Shown: piece after piece, positions 24,234-34,790 of the stretch | How positions within the stretch are numbered: the stretch's first letter is position 1 | Layout: the number at the start of each line of letters is the position of its first letter | Origin: Parelaphostrongylus tenuis | Lineage: Eukaryota; Nematoda; Chromadorea; Rhabditida; Metastrongylidae | Direction: 5' to 3' | NCBI GenBank assembly: GCA_019055375.1 | Contig: JAHQIW010007128.1 | Coordinates: 186,001-250,000 of the forward strand | Length of the DNA: 64,000 bases | Translations under genes and position numbers: made by a program | Notes under the pieces: model-generated | Databases searched by the model: none | What the model saw: only the letters and a program-made list of their open reading frames with translations | Told to the model about the DNA's origin: nothing

Positions 24234-27200
24234 TTAATCATCTTTCTTTTTCGATACTAACAAGCGTCGGGTTAGTTGTCTGCAAAAACTGCAATATGAC
24301 AAGGCAAAGATTGAGAGTATAGCGAAAATAAATAAATATACATCAATGTTGTAATATTGAAGACTATTAAGATGATTAATGTCGAGTTTTAGATGGTTTA
24401 ATGGTGGCTCGGTGGCAGAAACTTCAACCAGCTTTCTAATCGTCTGACGCATTTCCTCTGGACTTCCTCTCAGTAATCGCGCTGCTTGCCGGACTCGCAT
24501 TGTATACACACTAAACGTACATTCAAAGCATATAAAATTTCACACTAAACACTTTGCATTTCTTCATTTTTTAAATGAAATTGACCAAATTAATGTTCAG
24601 AAATGACCAAAAACTCTGCTGAAGGCAAATTATTCATTTATAACACAGTCTTCTCTACAAGTCGAGGCTGTTATATTACGATTGACTCAATAAGCTGACT
24701 CTTCAACGGTTCTGCCGAAAAAAAAAAGAGATGAGTATGAAACTATAGGAAAAGACCCTTTCAGAGCAAATTGAGCGCTCCTCGGATCGTTTATATCGTG
24801 GTGCGATAAAGAGGACTGTGATCTACCTAGGTGCCCTTTGATGGAGAGATTTTTTTGCTATGGTGAAATCCTAGAAACGTCAGCCTATCAATCGAATTAC
24901 ACTACAACATCCTTGCGATTGGCTTCCAAAAATATATGAACTTATTTAGGGACGTCATGGTCAATAGAGCCGGTTTTGAAAAATTACCAGCCGATTGATT
25001 CGAAATACAACCCACCTTTCCTCTCCATCTTTCCCAAGTACGGCTTTAATTGCGTCAATAATTACTTCCTTAGAAAGCGATAATTTGTTGAGAGTGATTG
25101 AAAACCCACGTTCGGCGGCCACTGCAGCATTTGAATCCTAGAGAAAATGACTGTAGGTAGTGAATCATAGTACCTAATCGACTTTCGTTCTTTCGAATAA
25201 GAACATTGCTTCGTGGAAAGTGGATATTGACCTCTACTGTTGCGCTACTAACCTTTTGGAGATCGTGCGTATGACATACCATACATGCGTGTTTTTCGCT
25301 GGTTCGCTGGGCAGAGTATTTTACAGTACTTCTAGCAATCATTCGGTAGCTCAAAAGATTATGAGTCTAAAATTGTGCCTGATTTCTGAAAAGGTCTTTC
25401 TAGTGAGCTGTAACGGCAGTTAAAAAACTACGCTTAACCTTAGGCGAGCATTTTTTCATAGCTTGTAGCCGCGCTTGGCTAATCACTAGGTTATTGAAAC
25501 TAATTTGGTAGCACAAATCTCGACGATCCTGATGAAGAAAAAGGCAGAACTGAATTACGAAAATCGCGTACGCGCAGCAAGTGATCGCGGTCCCCAAAGA
25601 TTAACAAATTGGGGACCGCAGACCCATGGCGCTAGTCCCGCCCCGTCGCGCATGCGGCGACTTGGCGTCGAGCAGCCCGAAGCGACGAGTGCCTCGTGCT
25701 AACGTCAATTCGGGAAAAGGTTGCTGGTTCGATCCCCTAACGCTGTGGTTTTTGGTGCCGATTACTATTGAAAGTTCTCCTATAATGTAATTATTATAGC
25801 AAAGAACGTTCAGTTGTCTAACATTTGATTACTTTTTAATACAAAACGTAGATCTATGGGACAACGCTTGTGCTACGGTGTTACTATATGAGATATGTTG
25901 TGATATGTCTGACAGTGATTTGAGCATTTTGTACTTGAAACAAGGACAACACGAAAAAAAAAGCGCAGTGAGGTGTCGTGTTAGGGGATCGGAACAGCGA
26001 CCTTCTTCCTGATGGTTGGCGGTGAGTTCACCGCGGAGTCGCCGCGTGCGTGATGGGGCAGGGTTAGCGCCTTGGGTCTGCAGTCCTCAATGCGTTAATA
26101 AATTGCTTCTGGGAGCCAGGTACTGCAAAAACAAGAAGCACATTTAACCATGAATGTGAAGCAGGTTTAAAATTACTAAACTATCGAATAATTGACAAAA
26201 ATGATAGATACATTAAAAAAGAATCTACCTGGTCAGCAAATAGAGGAAGTGTAATCATTGGGACACCAAACAACAATGCTTCATGGATTGAATTCATTCC
26301 ACCATGTGTAATGAACACCTTCACTCGTCCATCAGCTGTATTTCAAATGATCAATAGCTATCAAAAATAAACTCACAGAAGTCATTTTCGAAAAAATATA
26401 ACAAAATGCGATACACTAAATTCGGGGTTTTTCTACGTCTGTAGGTTATGAAGAAGTAAACGCCACCTAAAAGATCCACTTGTGGAAGCCAGCTGTGATA
26501 GTGAATGTTTGGAGTGGTCGTGTTCAGTACTCCATCGTCCTTCCATATGACCACATAATCACGGAATGATCGAAATGCTTCAGTAAACGCTGAAATCGGA
26601 TGAAACGTTACACGCTTGATGTTCTTCTTCATAGAAAAACGAGAACGAAAAGAAAGCAATGCTGAGATGTATGAGCCTCAATGATTAGCCTTTGAGCAGT
26701 CTGAACGTCATTCATCTCTATTGTTATCTAGCAGTGGTATTTTACATGACAAAATTGATTTTAAAAATAATCTAGGAGGACTGTTGGTAGTCAAAACATC
26801 TGACGCCGAGCGGAAATCGAAGCCGCGTTTCACGCATACCGAGGGCTTGTGGTACCACAATAACACCAAGGCCACCGTAATGCCAGCATAACGGGTTTAA
26901 TGCCGATATGTGCTTACCGGACAAACCCATTAGGAGCTGGTTGCTTACAGCTACGATAGACCATATCGAAGGAGGAGTGGCAATAGACTGGTGAAATCTG
27001 TGGCGTAATAGCACGCGCCCGCGCTATGCGTGACATACAGTTCAACTTCAGCATGAGGTCCAATGCTTTCATACCTCTCAGTACTCTTAGATGTACTTTG
27101 CATAACTTCAAATATTTATCGCTTGACGGTTTCTTAGATGCATAAGCTGCAAAAGAAGGATATATAGCGCTCGGTTGTATCTAATCTGGCTATTAGTTCT

Positions 27201-30200
27201 ACCCGTTCAGCTCCAGTAATGTTCGTTTGAATTTGCAAGTAAATAAACTTTCTAATGCTCAGAATCTCTTTGTGAATATCATTGAGAAAATGATAGAATT
27301 ATATGCATACCTTGACGAATATCGGCTGGCATTTGGCTTGACTTTACCAATGAACCAAGAGAGAAAAGAATGACTCCTTTCGTGCCTTTCGAAACGATTC
27401 GTTCAAACTCCTGAGTAGAAGTAAGATAGAAATGGACGTTTAAAAAGAGTCTAAGAAGAAAAAGTAGATACAAATTCTAGTATAATAATGGAACTATAGA
27501 CTAGTGAAGTGTTCAATTCTCACATCGCTCAACGGTTGTGGAGTTGGGATTGCCGAGCCTCCAACGTAATGAATCGAGCGCAATGTTGGCCGCGTTGACT
27601 CCGTGAACTCATTCGTGTTCATGAGAATATAATCCACCTTTTCCTGAATTTTATCATACGATTACAACAATGGGATCGTACTTTAGGATGAATGATCACA
27701 TGAATCTTCTGCTGGAAGGAAAAGCTTGTCAATAATTTCTCGAGTATACAAGAGGACAGAGCTGAATAATATTTAGAGATCTGGGCGAAATCACCAAACG
27801 AAAACTGGAGGACTTAGTTTTCTATAGACAAAGATCTAATTATACATAGCACTCTACCTGAATGAGATTTTGCAAATTTGGAAAATCACCAAATCGACTC
27901 TCGAATAAAGTTTGTTCAAAGTATTCACAGATATTTGCAAATATCCAGCCTAAATTGAAGTGAAAAGAAAATCTGATCCTAATAGCAAAGGAGATAAGAG
28001 ACGTACCTAACCCATTGATTAGCACATTAGAGAGCCGTCCAATAAAGTTCATACGACCTCCATAACTTGTGAGAGAAGCTAAGAGATTGAACATTTTACA
28101 GGATCTTTTTCCACAAAATATTGTTCTATCATTCATAAACAAGTTGGTATTGAAATATACCTGGAACAAAACTGGACTGCTTTTCCATACCAAGAATGCG
28201 ATAATGATGATATCCAATGCCAATCGCTGACGCAAGCATCATTTTGGGCACGCCTTAGAGAAAATATCGTTCTCTATTTAGATAATCGGTGCTGAATTCT
28301 TTTGTTTTACCGCTTTTAGCAGTGACATAATATTGTAATAATCAAGTTGGCACCTGACAGTACTGAATGGTATGCATAACATTCATCATCAGGCAGGATT
28401 TGAACCATCGTTTCACACTTCCGGAGGCTCGTGTTATCACTACACCACCGACGCCACCTGATACCATATTCATAACACCAAACTCACTGCTAAAAATAGT
28501 AAAAGTACAGAATTCAGCCAGATTATACATCTCGGAGTAGCTGTCAGCATAATCGGGTTAGTTACCAATATGTGCCTACGACCACACCCGTTAAAGGCTG
28601 GTTGCTGACAGCTACGATAGGACATATCGAAAGAGCAGAGTGATAAGCAGAGCGGTGCGATCGGTGATGTAGTCGTAGCATGTCACACCGGAATGGGTGA
28701 AAGGCGGGTTTGATTCCCGCCTGATGTCGACTGTTTTGCATACCACTCAGTACTCTCAGATCTCTAACGTAGAGTTTCTAAGAGCCTCTAATGACTATGA
28801 GAAGACTGACTAATTAGTAACTCGGAAGAGAATCAATTGAAAGCTCCTTCTAAAAAGTTCTAGATCCATTGAATAATTGAATGCTAAGTCAAAAGCCAGT
28901 AATGTAGTAAGGAAGAAATCGTTGCTAGTTTAATGAAACACAGATGAAATATATCCAAGGCGTACTTGACTAATTTGCAAAGATTTCAACCCCGGTGGGA
29001 GATGAACCCGCGCATTCATGAAAGCCTCGATATAGGTGGAACGGGGTCCAACTCCCGCTTGGGTCCATTCTTTTGCATATCACTCAGCACCCGTGGATAT
29101 GTTCTAACAGACCATGATAGTGATGTAAAAAGCGGTAGACTGGAAAAAAAGGTTTCGAAATGAGACAGTTCCTACCAGCCAACTCCATCACGCCTGCCGG
29201 ACAGCTATGAAACATCTCATAGATTCCTAGATCAAATCTCGAATCACGCAACGTTCGTATTAGCGTCAGATCATCGATCATACCTGTAAACTCCGCATCT
29301 GCCGTATTAACCCATTATGAGAGAGATTGAAAGGATGAAACTCTCAGAGTTAATCGATCGTGAGAGATCGACCATGCATTAGATTCCATTCGTAGCGTCT
29401 CGGCGGTGAATGAATGCACATCTGGCCTTTACAATGACTCGCTGTGGCTTACCGTTGCATATATAATTAGTGTTGCTATCCTCCCAAACAAGTCTGATAC
29501 CAATTCACCGTTCTCGGAGGGATGGAAGCCTGGTGAGATCTTGGGTGCGGGATCGAACCATCAAGCACGTGGGTGTCGTGCGGCACAACACCGCCACATC
29601 CGCCCGAATGAATTATACAAAGTGAGGATAATTCCAGAAAATGAAGGTAGATCGCGATGGAGAACAGCTCACCTTCACAAATCCTATAGGCGAAAATCTG
29701 CATTTTTATAAAATCAATGACGTTGAGACCAAACATGACGTTGAACACTTTATCTTGTTTGAACGTCAACGTTTGCCAATCAGCTGGATCATAATAGGGA
29801 GAATTATACCTGAATCAACAGCTTTTGTTTCGAGTGTTTTCTTAAGACCACAGCTCAAATTTCAATATGCCTTGCAATCAATTTTGAGCCACGCATGTCA
29901 GTGGTCTGTTAAATGGGCTGACTTATAGAGCCCGATACACGTGTTTCCGATTATCACAGAGATTAGCAAAAGACGAGAAAGGGTAAGTGCCCGACTGACG
30001 AGATCGCAAGATCGAACACGTGTATCGGGCTCTAAAAGTCAGCCCTCATTGACCGACCATTGACATGCGTGGCTCAAAATGATTGCAAGGCATATACCTG
30101 AATCATTTACACCTGATTTACATCACTTGAAGCTAAGAAAGAAAGCCAATAAATGATCTCGAATTCCTATCAAGACGTTTTATTTATCTATTGAATTACT

Positions 30201-31366
30201 TTATAACATGCTTCACAAGTTTCGTGCCTGTGGAAGTCGTGCAGTCGGAATCAAATTCGACCATTAACAAAGTCTAAATGCAAACTGATTTCATCGTGAA
30301 AGACATAATGCACTAAATGAACGAAAAACAATGAATAACAAAAGTAAACAACAAAAATCAATAAACGAGAGTAGAGAACTGAGAGGAAAAAACGCTGAAC
30401 AATCAACGCACCACATTATGACCAGCCGCTTCCAATATGTCGGCAATGTTCCCAAGAAATTTGTTATGACTTTGGCCGACGGTTGACGTCCATACTGAGC
30501 AAGAATAAGAGAAATAAGCTAGAAGAAGAAAGATTAAAAAAAATGAAAGAAAAGAAAAAGAATAATAAAGAAAAAAAGAAATGAATAGTAAAAAGGTGAA
30601 GGCGTACAAATCTCTGATACCGTAAGGGTTCAAAAACAACCAGCGTTTTCCAACACGCCCTGTCCGATAATGGATGAGACGCGGGTTCGACTCCCGCCAA
30701 GGCTCAAAATTTGCATATCACTTAATATTTTTTGTCCAGTGATTTTTATGTTCTCAACTACCTTTTGCTGCTACCCATGTAAATCGTGATTGCTCAATAC
30801 ATGAACTACATGCATATAATCATATGTGTATATATATATATACACATATATATGTATATACATGCGTGCATATTCATGAATATATACACTACATACATTC
30901 ATATATATATAGGTCAGATCTTTCGGCGTCAACCAATCCCTGAGACATGAGCCATGCATTGAATCCATTCGTAGCATCTTGGAGGTGACTGAATGCATAT
31001 CTGGTCTTTACAATGACTCGCGGTGACTTGCAGATAGATGTATCAAGTCAGTCTTGCGGTCCTTCCAAACAAATCTGCGACCAGTCTAGTAATAATTTAC
31101 CAGCCGCGGAGGGATGAGTGGCTTGGAGTGCTGTGAGAGCGAGATCAAACCATCGACCTTTTATGCGGTGCAGAGCACCTCTGATCACTGCGCAACATGC
31201 GCACACATATATATATATATATACATACAAGTATATATTACGAGTATATTACATTACGTATGTAGGCAGGCATAATCTGGATAGACAGCTCACCTAGAAT
31301 ATTCAGAGCGATTGATGAAGAGCACAGTAGTAGTAGGAAGAAGTTCTCAACAACAACGATTGGCAT
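24234..31366 (-). CDS. UDP-glucuronosyl/UDP-glucosyltransferase (UGT), 14 exons, 526 aa
   Basis: Exons on the minus strand: 31366-31294, 30494-30412, 30273-30200, 29809-29673, 29283-29176, 28253-28161, 28078-28007, 27949-27858, 27643-27524, 27410-27311, 26589-26467, 26335-26229, 25137-25016, 24510-24234 (stop). All introns are GT-AG and every junction keeps frame (1581 nt). Residues 1-20 form a signal peptide ([20 protein letters not shown]). GQSHNKF supplies the catalytic His34 and RFDLGIYE the partner Asp140. The UGT signature runs from FITHGG (366-371) to LFADQ (390-394). YYNIDV precedes a membrane helix (about 492-511) and the protein ends KKDD, an ER-retrieval KKxx tail. Family role: transfer of sugar from a UDP-sugar to small lipophilic acceptors in the ER lumen; the acceptor cannot be told from sequence. 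Length matches nematode UGTs. SINEs, a TA microsatellite and two hairpin elements sit in its introns. Confidence 0.95.
25290..25450 (+). repeat. Dispersed repeat in UGT intron 12
   Basis: The stretch ATTTTACAGTACTTCTAGCA to GTGAGCTGTAACGGCAG resembles 49890-50030 in an ENT intron (ATTTTACGGTCTTTCTAGCA to TACACTGTAACAGGG), in the same order and on the same strand. No coding content. The family is unnamed. Confidence 0.5.
25583..26100. mobile_element. Foldback element with long inverted repeats in UGT intron 12
   Basis: The left arm (25583-25750: ATTAACAAATTGGGGACCGC, AGACCCATGGCGCTAGTCCC, then GCCGCGTCGC-like, CGATCCCCTAACGC) is the imperfect reverse complement of the right arm (25960-26100: GTTAGGGGATCGGAACAGCG to CTGCAGTCCTCAATGCG). 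The spacer is about 210 bp and AT-rich, while the arms are distinctly GC-rich compared with the surrounding intron. It lies in the intron between exons 26229 and 25137 and could fold into a strong stem in the pre-mRNA. No transposase is present. Confidence 0.75.
26895..27100 (+). repeat. Dispersed repeat (GCTGGTTGC..CAGCTACGATA family)
   Basis: TAACGGGTTTAATGCCGATA, GCTGGTTGCTTACAGCTACG and ATATCGAAGGAG recur in the same order at 28545-28680 and in weaker form at 18700-18880. The copy lies in the UGT intron upstream of exon 26589-26467. Confidence 0.5.
28375..28465 (-). repeat. SINE-A head (tRNA-like)
   Basis: Read on the minus strand it gives a GGTTCAAATCCTGCC box B and an upstream box-A-like TGTAGTGATAACACGAGCC stretch, as in the other tRNA-derived SINE heads of the window. 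It lies in the UGT intron between exons 29176 and 28253. Confidence 0.45.
28545..28780 (+). repeat. Composite of dispersed repeat and SINE-A head
   Basis: The first part repeats the GCTGGTTGCTGACAGCTACG family. It continues into a tRNA-like region with GGCGGGTTTGATTCCCGCC (box B) and the SINE tail ACTGTTTTGCATACCACTCA. The two parts also occur next to each other in weaker form at 26895-27100, so the whole may be one longer element. Confidence 0.5.
29330..29600 (+). repeat. SINE-B copy (tRNA-related)
   Basis: Body motifs CCATGCATTAGATTCCATTC, GTAGCGTCTCGGCGGTGAAT, TTTACAATGACTCGCTGTGG and end GGGATCGAACCATC plus CACAACACCGCCACATCCG. This is one of the best-preserved copies of the family. It sits in the UGT intron between exons 29673 and 29283. 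Confidence 0.65.
29818..30092. mobile_element. Hairpin element in UGT intron, 13-bp target duplication
   Basis: The element is flanked by the 13-bp direct repeat TATACCTGAATCA (29805-29817 and 30093-30105). Its two halves pair: TTTTGAGCCACGCATGTC and AGCCCGATACACGTGTTTCC on the left against CACGTGTATCGGGCTC and GACATGCGTGGCTCAAAA on the right. The left end also carries the family leader TCGAGTGTTTTCTTAAGACC. Because the duplicated target spans the 3' splice site of UGT exon 4, the acceptor now exists twice. Confidence 0.85.
30640..30725 (+). repeat. SINE-A copy, partial
   Basis: GCGGGTTCGACTCCCGCC box B followed by AAAATTTGCATATCACTTA, the characteristic SINE-A tail. The box A half is degraded. 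Located in UGT intron 1. Confidence 0.5.
30827..30912. repeat. TA-rich microsatellite
   Basis: Interrupted (TA)n and (CATA)n tracts in UGT intron 1. A second short tract lies at 31205-31228. Confidence 0.9.
30925..31205 (+). repeat. SINE-B copy (tRNA-related)
   Basis: GGCGTCAACCAATCCCTGAG, CATGCATTGAATCCATTCGT, TACAATGACTCGCGGTGACT and an end with GAGATCAAACCATC and CTCTGATCACTGCGCAACAT. Near full-length by comparison with 29330-29600. Located in UGT intron 1. Confidence 0.65.
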
Positions 31367-31583
31367 TTGATGCTAGCGTGATGGCTCTAAACGAGAAAGA
31401 AGAAGAAGAAGGCACTTTGTGTGTCACACCTAAATAATCTGAACTGAAACGATTAGGTCCGTCAGACACAATCCATGGACTGAACGTCGTCGCCTAAGGA
31501 ACTTGTGGTCCTTGTGGAGAGTTTCGGTCCCATCAAATCGATAAGATTAAAAGCGCACTGCGCGTGGGAGGCATAATCTTATT

Positions 31584-32073
31584 GTGCGTGGCAATTAGTT
31601 TTTTGAGCCATGCATGTGGTGTAGTTATGGGCAACTTACACAGCCCAATACACGTGTTTCGGCCGTGACAGTCTCGTCAGTCGCACAGGGCCCTTCCTCT
31701 TTAGTCAATCCACTCGCGGAGAACCCAATACGCTACATTGAAAAGGCGCAGATGCACTATTTACACTTGCCATTGAGTGAAAATACCACTGAATGGACAG
31801 TGTTGCACACTCGATTGCTCCTGCTGGTATCATCAAACATATTGTACCATTCGCTTTGAGTGTTTTCCTAACCCCAGTACACGTGTAGCCCCCGAGAGGA
31901 GCCAAGAGGCTAAAGACGAAGGGCCTGCCCAACTGGCGGGGCTGCCAAGGCCGAAACACATGTATCGTGCTGTATAAGCGCCTATAACAGACTGCATGCA
32001 TGGCTTAGAAAATATTTATCAGGCACATTGAAATTTGGGCGTGGTCTTGAGAAAACACTCAAAACCAAAGGTC
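31584..32073. mobile_element. Hairpin element, full copy, 8-bp target duplication
   Basis: The 8-bp direct repeat ATCTTATT flanks the element (31576-31583 and 32074-32081). Inverted ends: TTTTGAGCCATGCATGTGG with ACAGCCCAATACACGTGTTT on the left, and AACACATGTATCGTGCTGT with TGCATGCATGGCTTAGAAAA on the right. The family leader GTCTTGAGAAAACACTC lies at the right end. It starts just upstream of the UGT start codon. Confidence 0.75.
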
Positions 32074-33549
32074 ATCTTATTAGAATACTATTGGGATGTA
32101 AAAGATTCGCTGAATAACTACATTTCTCAACTCGTCGAAATTTATGCTATTTAGAGGTTATTAATCATCAAGGGTTATTGGAAGGTTATTAGAAGCCTTG
32201 CCACTACTAGACGCAGCACACCGGGGGTTAGAGACGCGGAGGAGGTGGAGCAGACTTCTCAAAGTTGCCCAGTTAGAGATGCCTAAGCTGTCGGTACTCT
32301 CCACGGTCACGAGCGGGCTTAAAAGGCACCGAAATTCACGCTATTTAAAGGTCACTGAAAGCCCAGAAAATAGCTTTGTCCAGCGAGGTATAGGCGTGAT
32401 CGGTCAGAATTGAGGCTGTCGGTGTTGCAACGGTTAGCATACGCTTCCGGTAAGAGTGAGGCCTGGGTTCGAATCCCGGCTGACGCAAACTGTTCTTGCA
32501 CAGTACTCCACATTATTGGGTTTGCGTGATAATATCGAAGACGCGTAGCGCGTGAGATATGATTTTATTTTGAGTGCTACAGCTCTATAAAAAGGCCTTT
32601 TCATCGTGACAAACATGTACAGCTTTATCCCAAGATTTGAGCTTTTGGATCGTGATCGAACGGATCGTTTTGGCTAGAATTTTACTACTGAAAATTGTGG
32701 GAAATATTCAAGAAATTGAAGGGACCACAACTCTTCACTAGCGTCGACAATCTGAGACCGGAATGATCAAGAAAGAACATCAGGAGACCGGAAGAACGAC
32801 GACCAAAAACTATACGAACCGGACGTAGGGAACTTATGGGACCCGTATCTCCTCGAAAAAAGGGAGTCCCGCCTACGCCACTTCCTTATTGGAAGTGCTA
32901 TGATCTACTACAGCAATAAAAAATCGATAACTTACTTAGTGGACGGTGTTAGTATCCTGGAGGGAAACGCCAGCAATCGATTGGAAGTAGCCGTCAGTGT
33001 GCTTGGCTAGGCACACCTGTGGCTACAGTATGATCCAACGTGATGATCTACAGCGTTCTTATTATGTCGAGAGATCTTCGCCAGAGCAAGCTTTGCAACA
33101 GAGCGCCTCCGCGACTCTTTGGAGCTGGGCTATTCTGGACTATAGAGAACGAGATGCTCTTATTGAAAAATGATTCTTGAAAGGAATGCAATAAGCGAGA
33201 GCTAGTTTCTAATGGACGGGTAAGTATAGCGCAGTGGTTAGAAGTACCGTGTGACGCACACATGGTCATTGGTTCGATGCCGCGACAAGGCTTACTAAGC
33301 CTTCCATCCCGCGGGAATCGATAAATTGGTACTAGACTCGTCTTAGGAAGAATGCGGCAGTGATATTGGTAGATCTTCAAGCTCCATGATTCATCTAGAA
33401 GTACCAGATCAGATCTTAGGATACCTGCTGGAAACGACTCTATGACGTGGTTGTCAACGCCGATAGCTTCATCTATTTTTGGCTTACAAAGCCTATTGCT
33501 GCTTATAAGTAAACACTTCCACAAACAGCTTACACATTCTATCGAACTG
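32074..33549. other. Interval upstream of UGT: SINE pieces, no gene
   Basis: Contains a SINE-A copy (32420-32530; box B GGGTTCGAATCCCGG and tail CACAGTACTCCACATTATTG) and a SINE-B copy (33220-33480; GGTTCGATGCCGCG, CAAGGCTTACTAAGCC). A GC-richer stretch at 32190-32400 and one at 32730-32900 have no open frame or repeat match that I can name. Confidence 0.5.
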
Positions 33550-33826
33550 AGAATCCAGTGATGTGGAGCGATGTGCAAAACTTTCGCGTTCAGGCGGGAC
33601 TCGAACCCGCATCTCACTCTATCCGGGAAGCGCGCGCTCTAACCCGTTACACTACTGACAGCCCGCTTTGCCTACCACTCTTTCTACAATACAACGCATC
33701 TATCTGCCCGCAAAGAACACGATTTCGATTCCAACCTGACGCAAGAAGTCTTGCACATCACTCCACATTACTGGGATATATTTGTTATATTATACCATTA
33801 CTAAAAGAGGTCAAATAAAAAGAATT
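33550..33826. repeat. Head-to-head SINE-A pair at inner edge of right arm
   Basis: Minus-oriented half: ATGTGCAAAACTTTCGCG, CGGGACTCGAACCCGC and TCTAACCCGTTACACTACTG. Plus-oriented half ends CTGACGCAAG, TTGCACATCACTCCACATTA and a CTGGGATATA tail. The pair stops about 17 bp before homology to the left arm begins. Confidence 0.65.
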
Positions 33827-34369
33827 CTGTGCGGTAATTTTGAAATATATGAATAATTCCGTGGCTATTAACAATTCGGCGTTATCGCAGACCTCTTCAC
33901 CGAAAGTCTACTTGGCAAAAAGACAACGCAGAAAGGACTGGGCGTTGATCAACCCTGAAAGTGTCCAATGCAGTCAACTTCATCACGTGTCATTGGAGGT
34001 GATTGAATACATACCTAGTTTATACAACAATTTGCAGTGGCATTCTGATGTGTCATCTATACTCAAGGCGCATTCCGTAATCCAGAGCTCGTTGCCATAT
34101 GTGGATTCAGATGGTTGACGTTACATACGAACACGTCTGCCTCTCGTTTGGATGGTCGTCCAGGAGGACGGCTGCATTCTCTTGGAGTCCACCTCACTCT
34201 TCTTTTTGTCAATCCGTCATCTGCTCTTTCTTTTATGTGAGCACCGGTCTTTATTTCGTCATCAATTTATAAGCTTGTGGATTCCGCATATGGAATAGGT
34301 TATGGAAATCTGACCTACGCAAATCGGCTGGACGTTGTGAGTGCCGATCAGACTTTAGTGGACTTCATT

Positions 34370-34790
34370 CTCGTGCACTGTGGGTGATTTGCAGATTTTT
34401 TACGTGTTCGGAGTAGCAGCTCATTTTTGCAGGTGAGCAAGACTTTCGGTGCGAGTATCGGCGGAACTATCCAGGTTGATTTCCGTCATGGATTCTTCAC
34501 GACTTGAGTTTTCGTCCTCATTATTCGTTGTCCACTCTTTCTCCCTCTTCTTTTGACTTTATTTGGCATCGCTTCTGCTTCACTGATACTCTTAGAGGAG
34601 ATGGCGATGTCACTGGGAAAACGAAGGATTGATGGATATTTTCCATCAATACGTATGTCCTTCTCGTTCCAATCGAGCGAATTCATTCATTATCTACTGC
34701 AACGCGGCAGTAAACAGCTCTAGCTATATAGCGTCGTCTTGTCAAACCACTTTTTTGCTTGTGGTAACGGCTCCATGGAAAATCTATTTT
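34370..34790 (-). pseudogene. RTE-type reverse transcriptase fragment (right arm)
   Basis: Second copy of the fragment at 14480-14930. It reads MNSLDWNEKDIRIDGKYPSI with LRFPSDIAIS. A net shift of two bases relative to the left copy opens a different downstream frame, RTKTQVVKNP, which resembles the RTE segment following the catalytic box better than the left copy does. Both copies share the FPSD change, so decay began before the arms separated. Confidence 0.7.

Noticed and set aside
27670..27710. Possible 30-bp micro-exon in the UGT gene ([10 protein letters not shown])
   Set aside because: Flanking exons 27949-27858 and 27643-27524 already join in frame and match the family without it.
29641..29928. 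95-codon plus-strand frame
   Set aside because: It is antisense to UGT exon 29809-29673 and runs into a hairpin element.
30495..30639. In-frame upstream extension of UGT exon 2 as a non-ATG signal peptide
   Set aside because: A phase-matched first exon with ATG and signal peptide exists at 31366-31294, and the extension is a pyrimidine-rich intron end.
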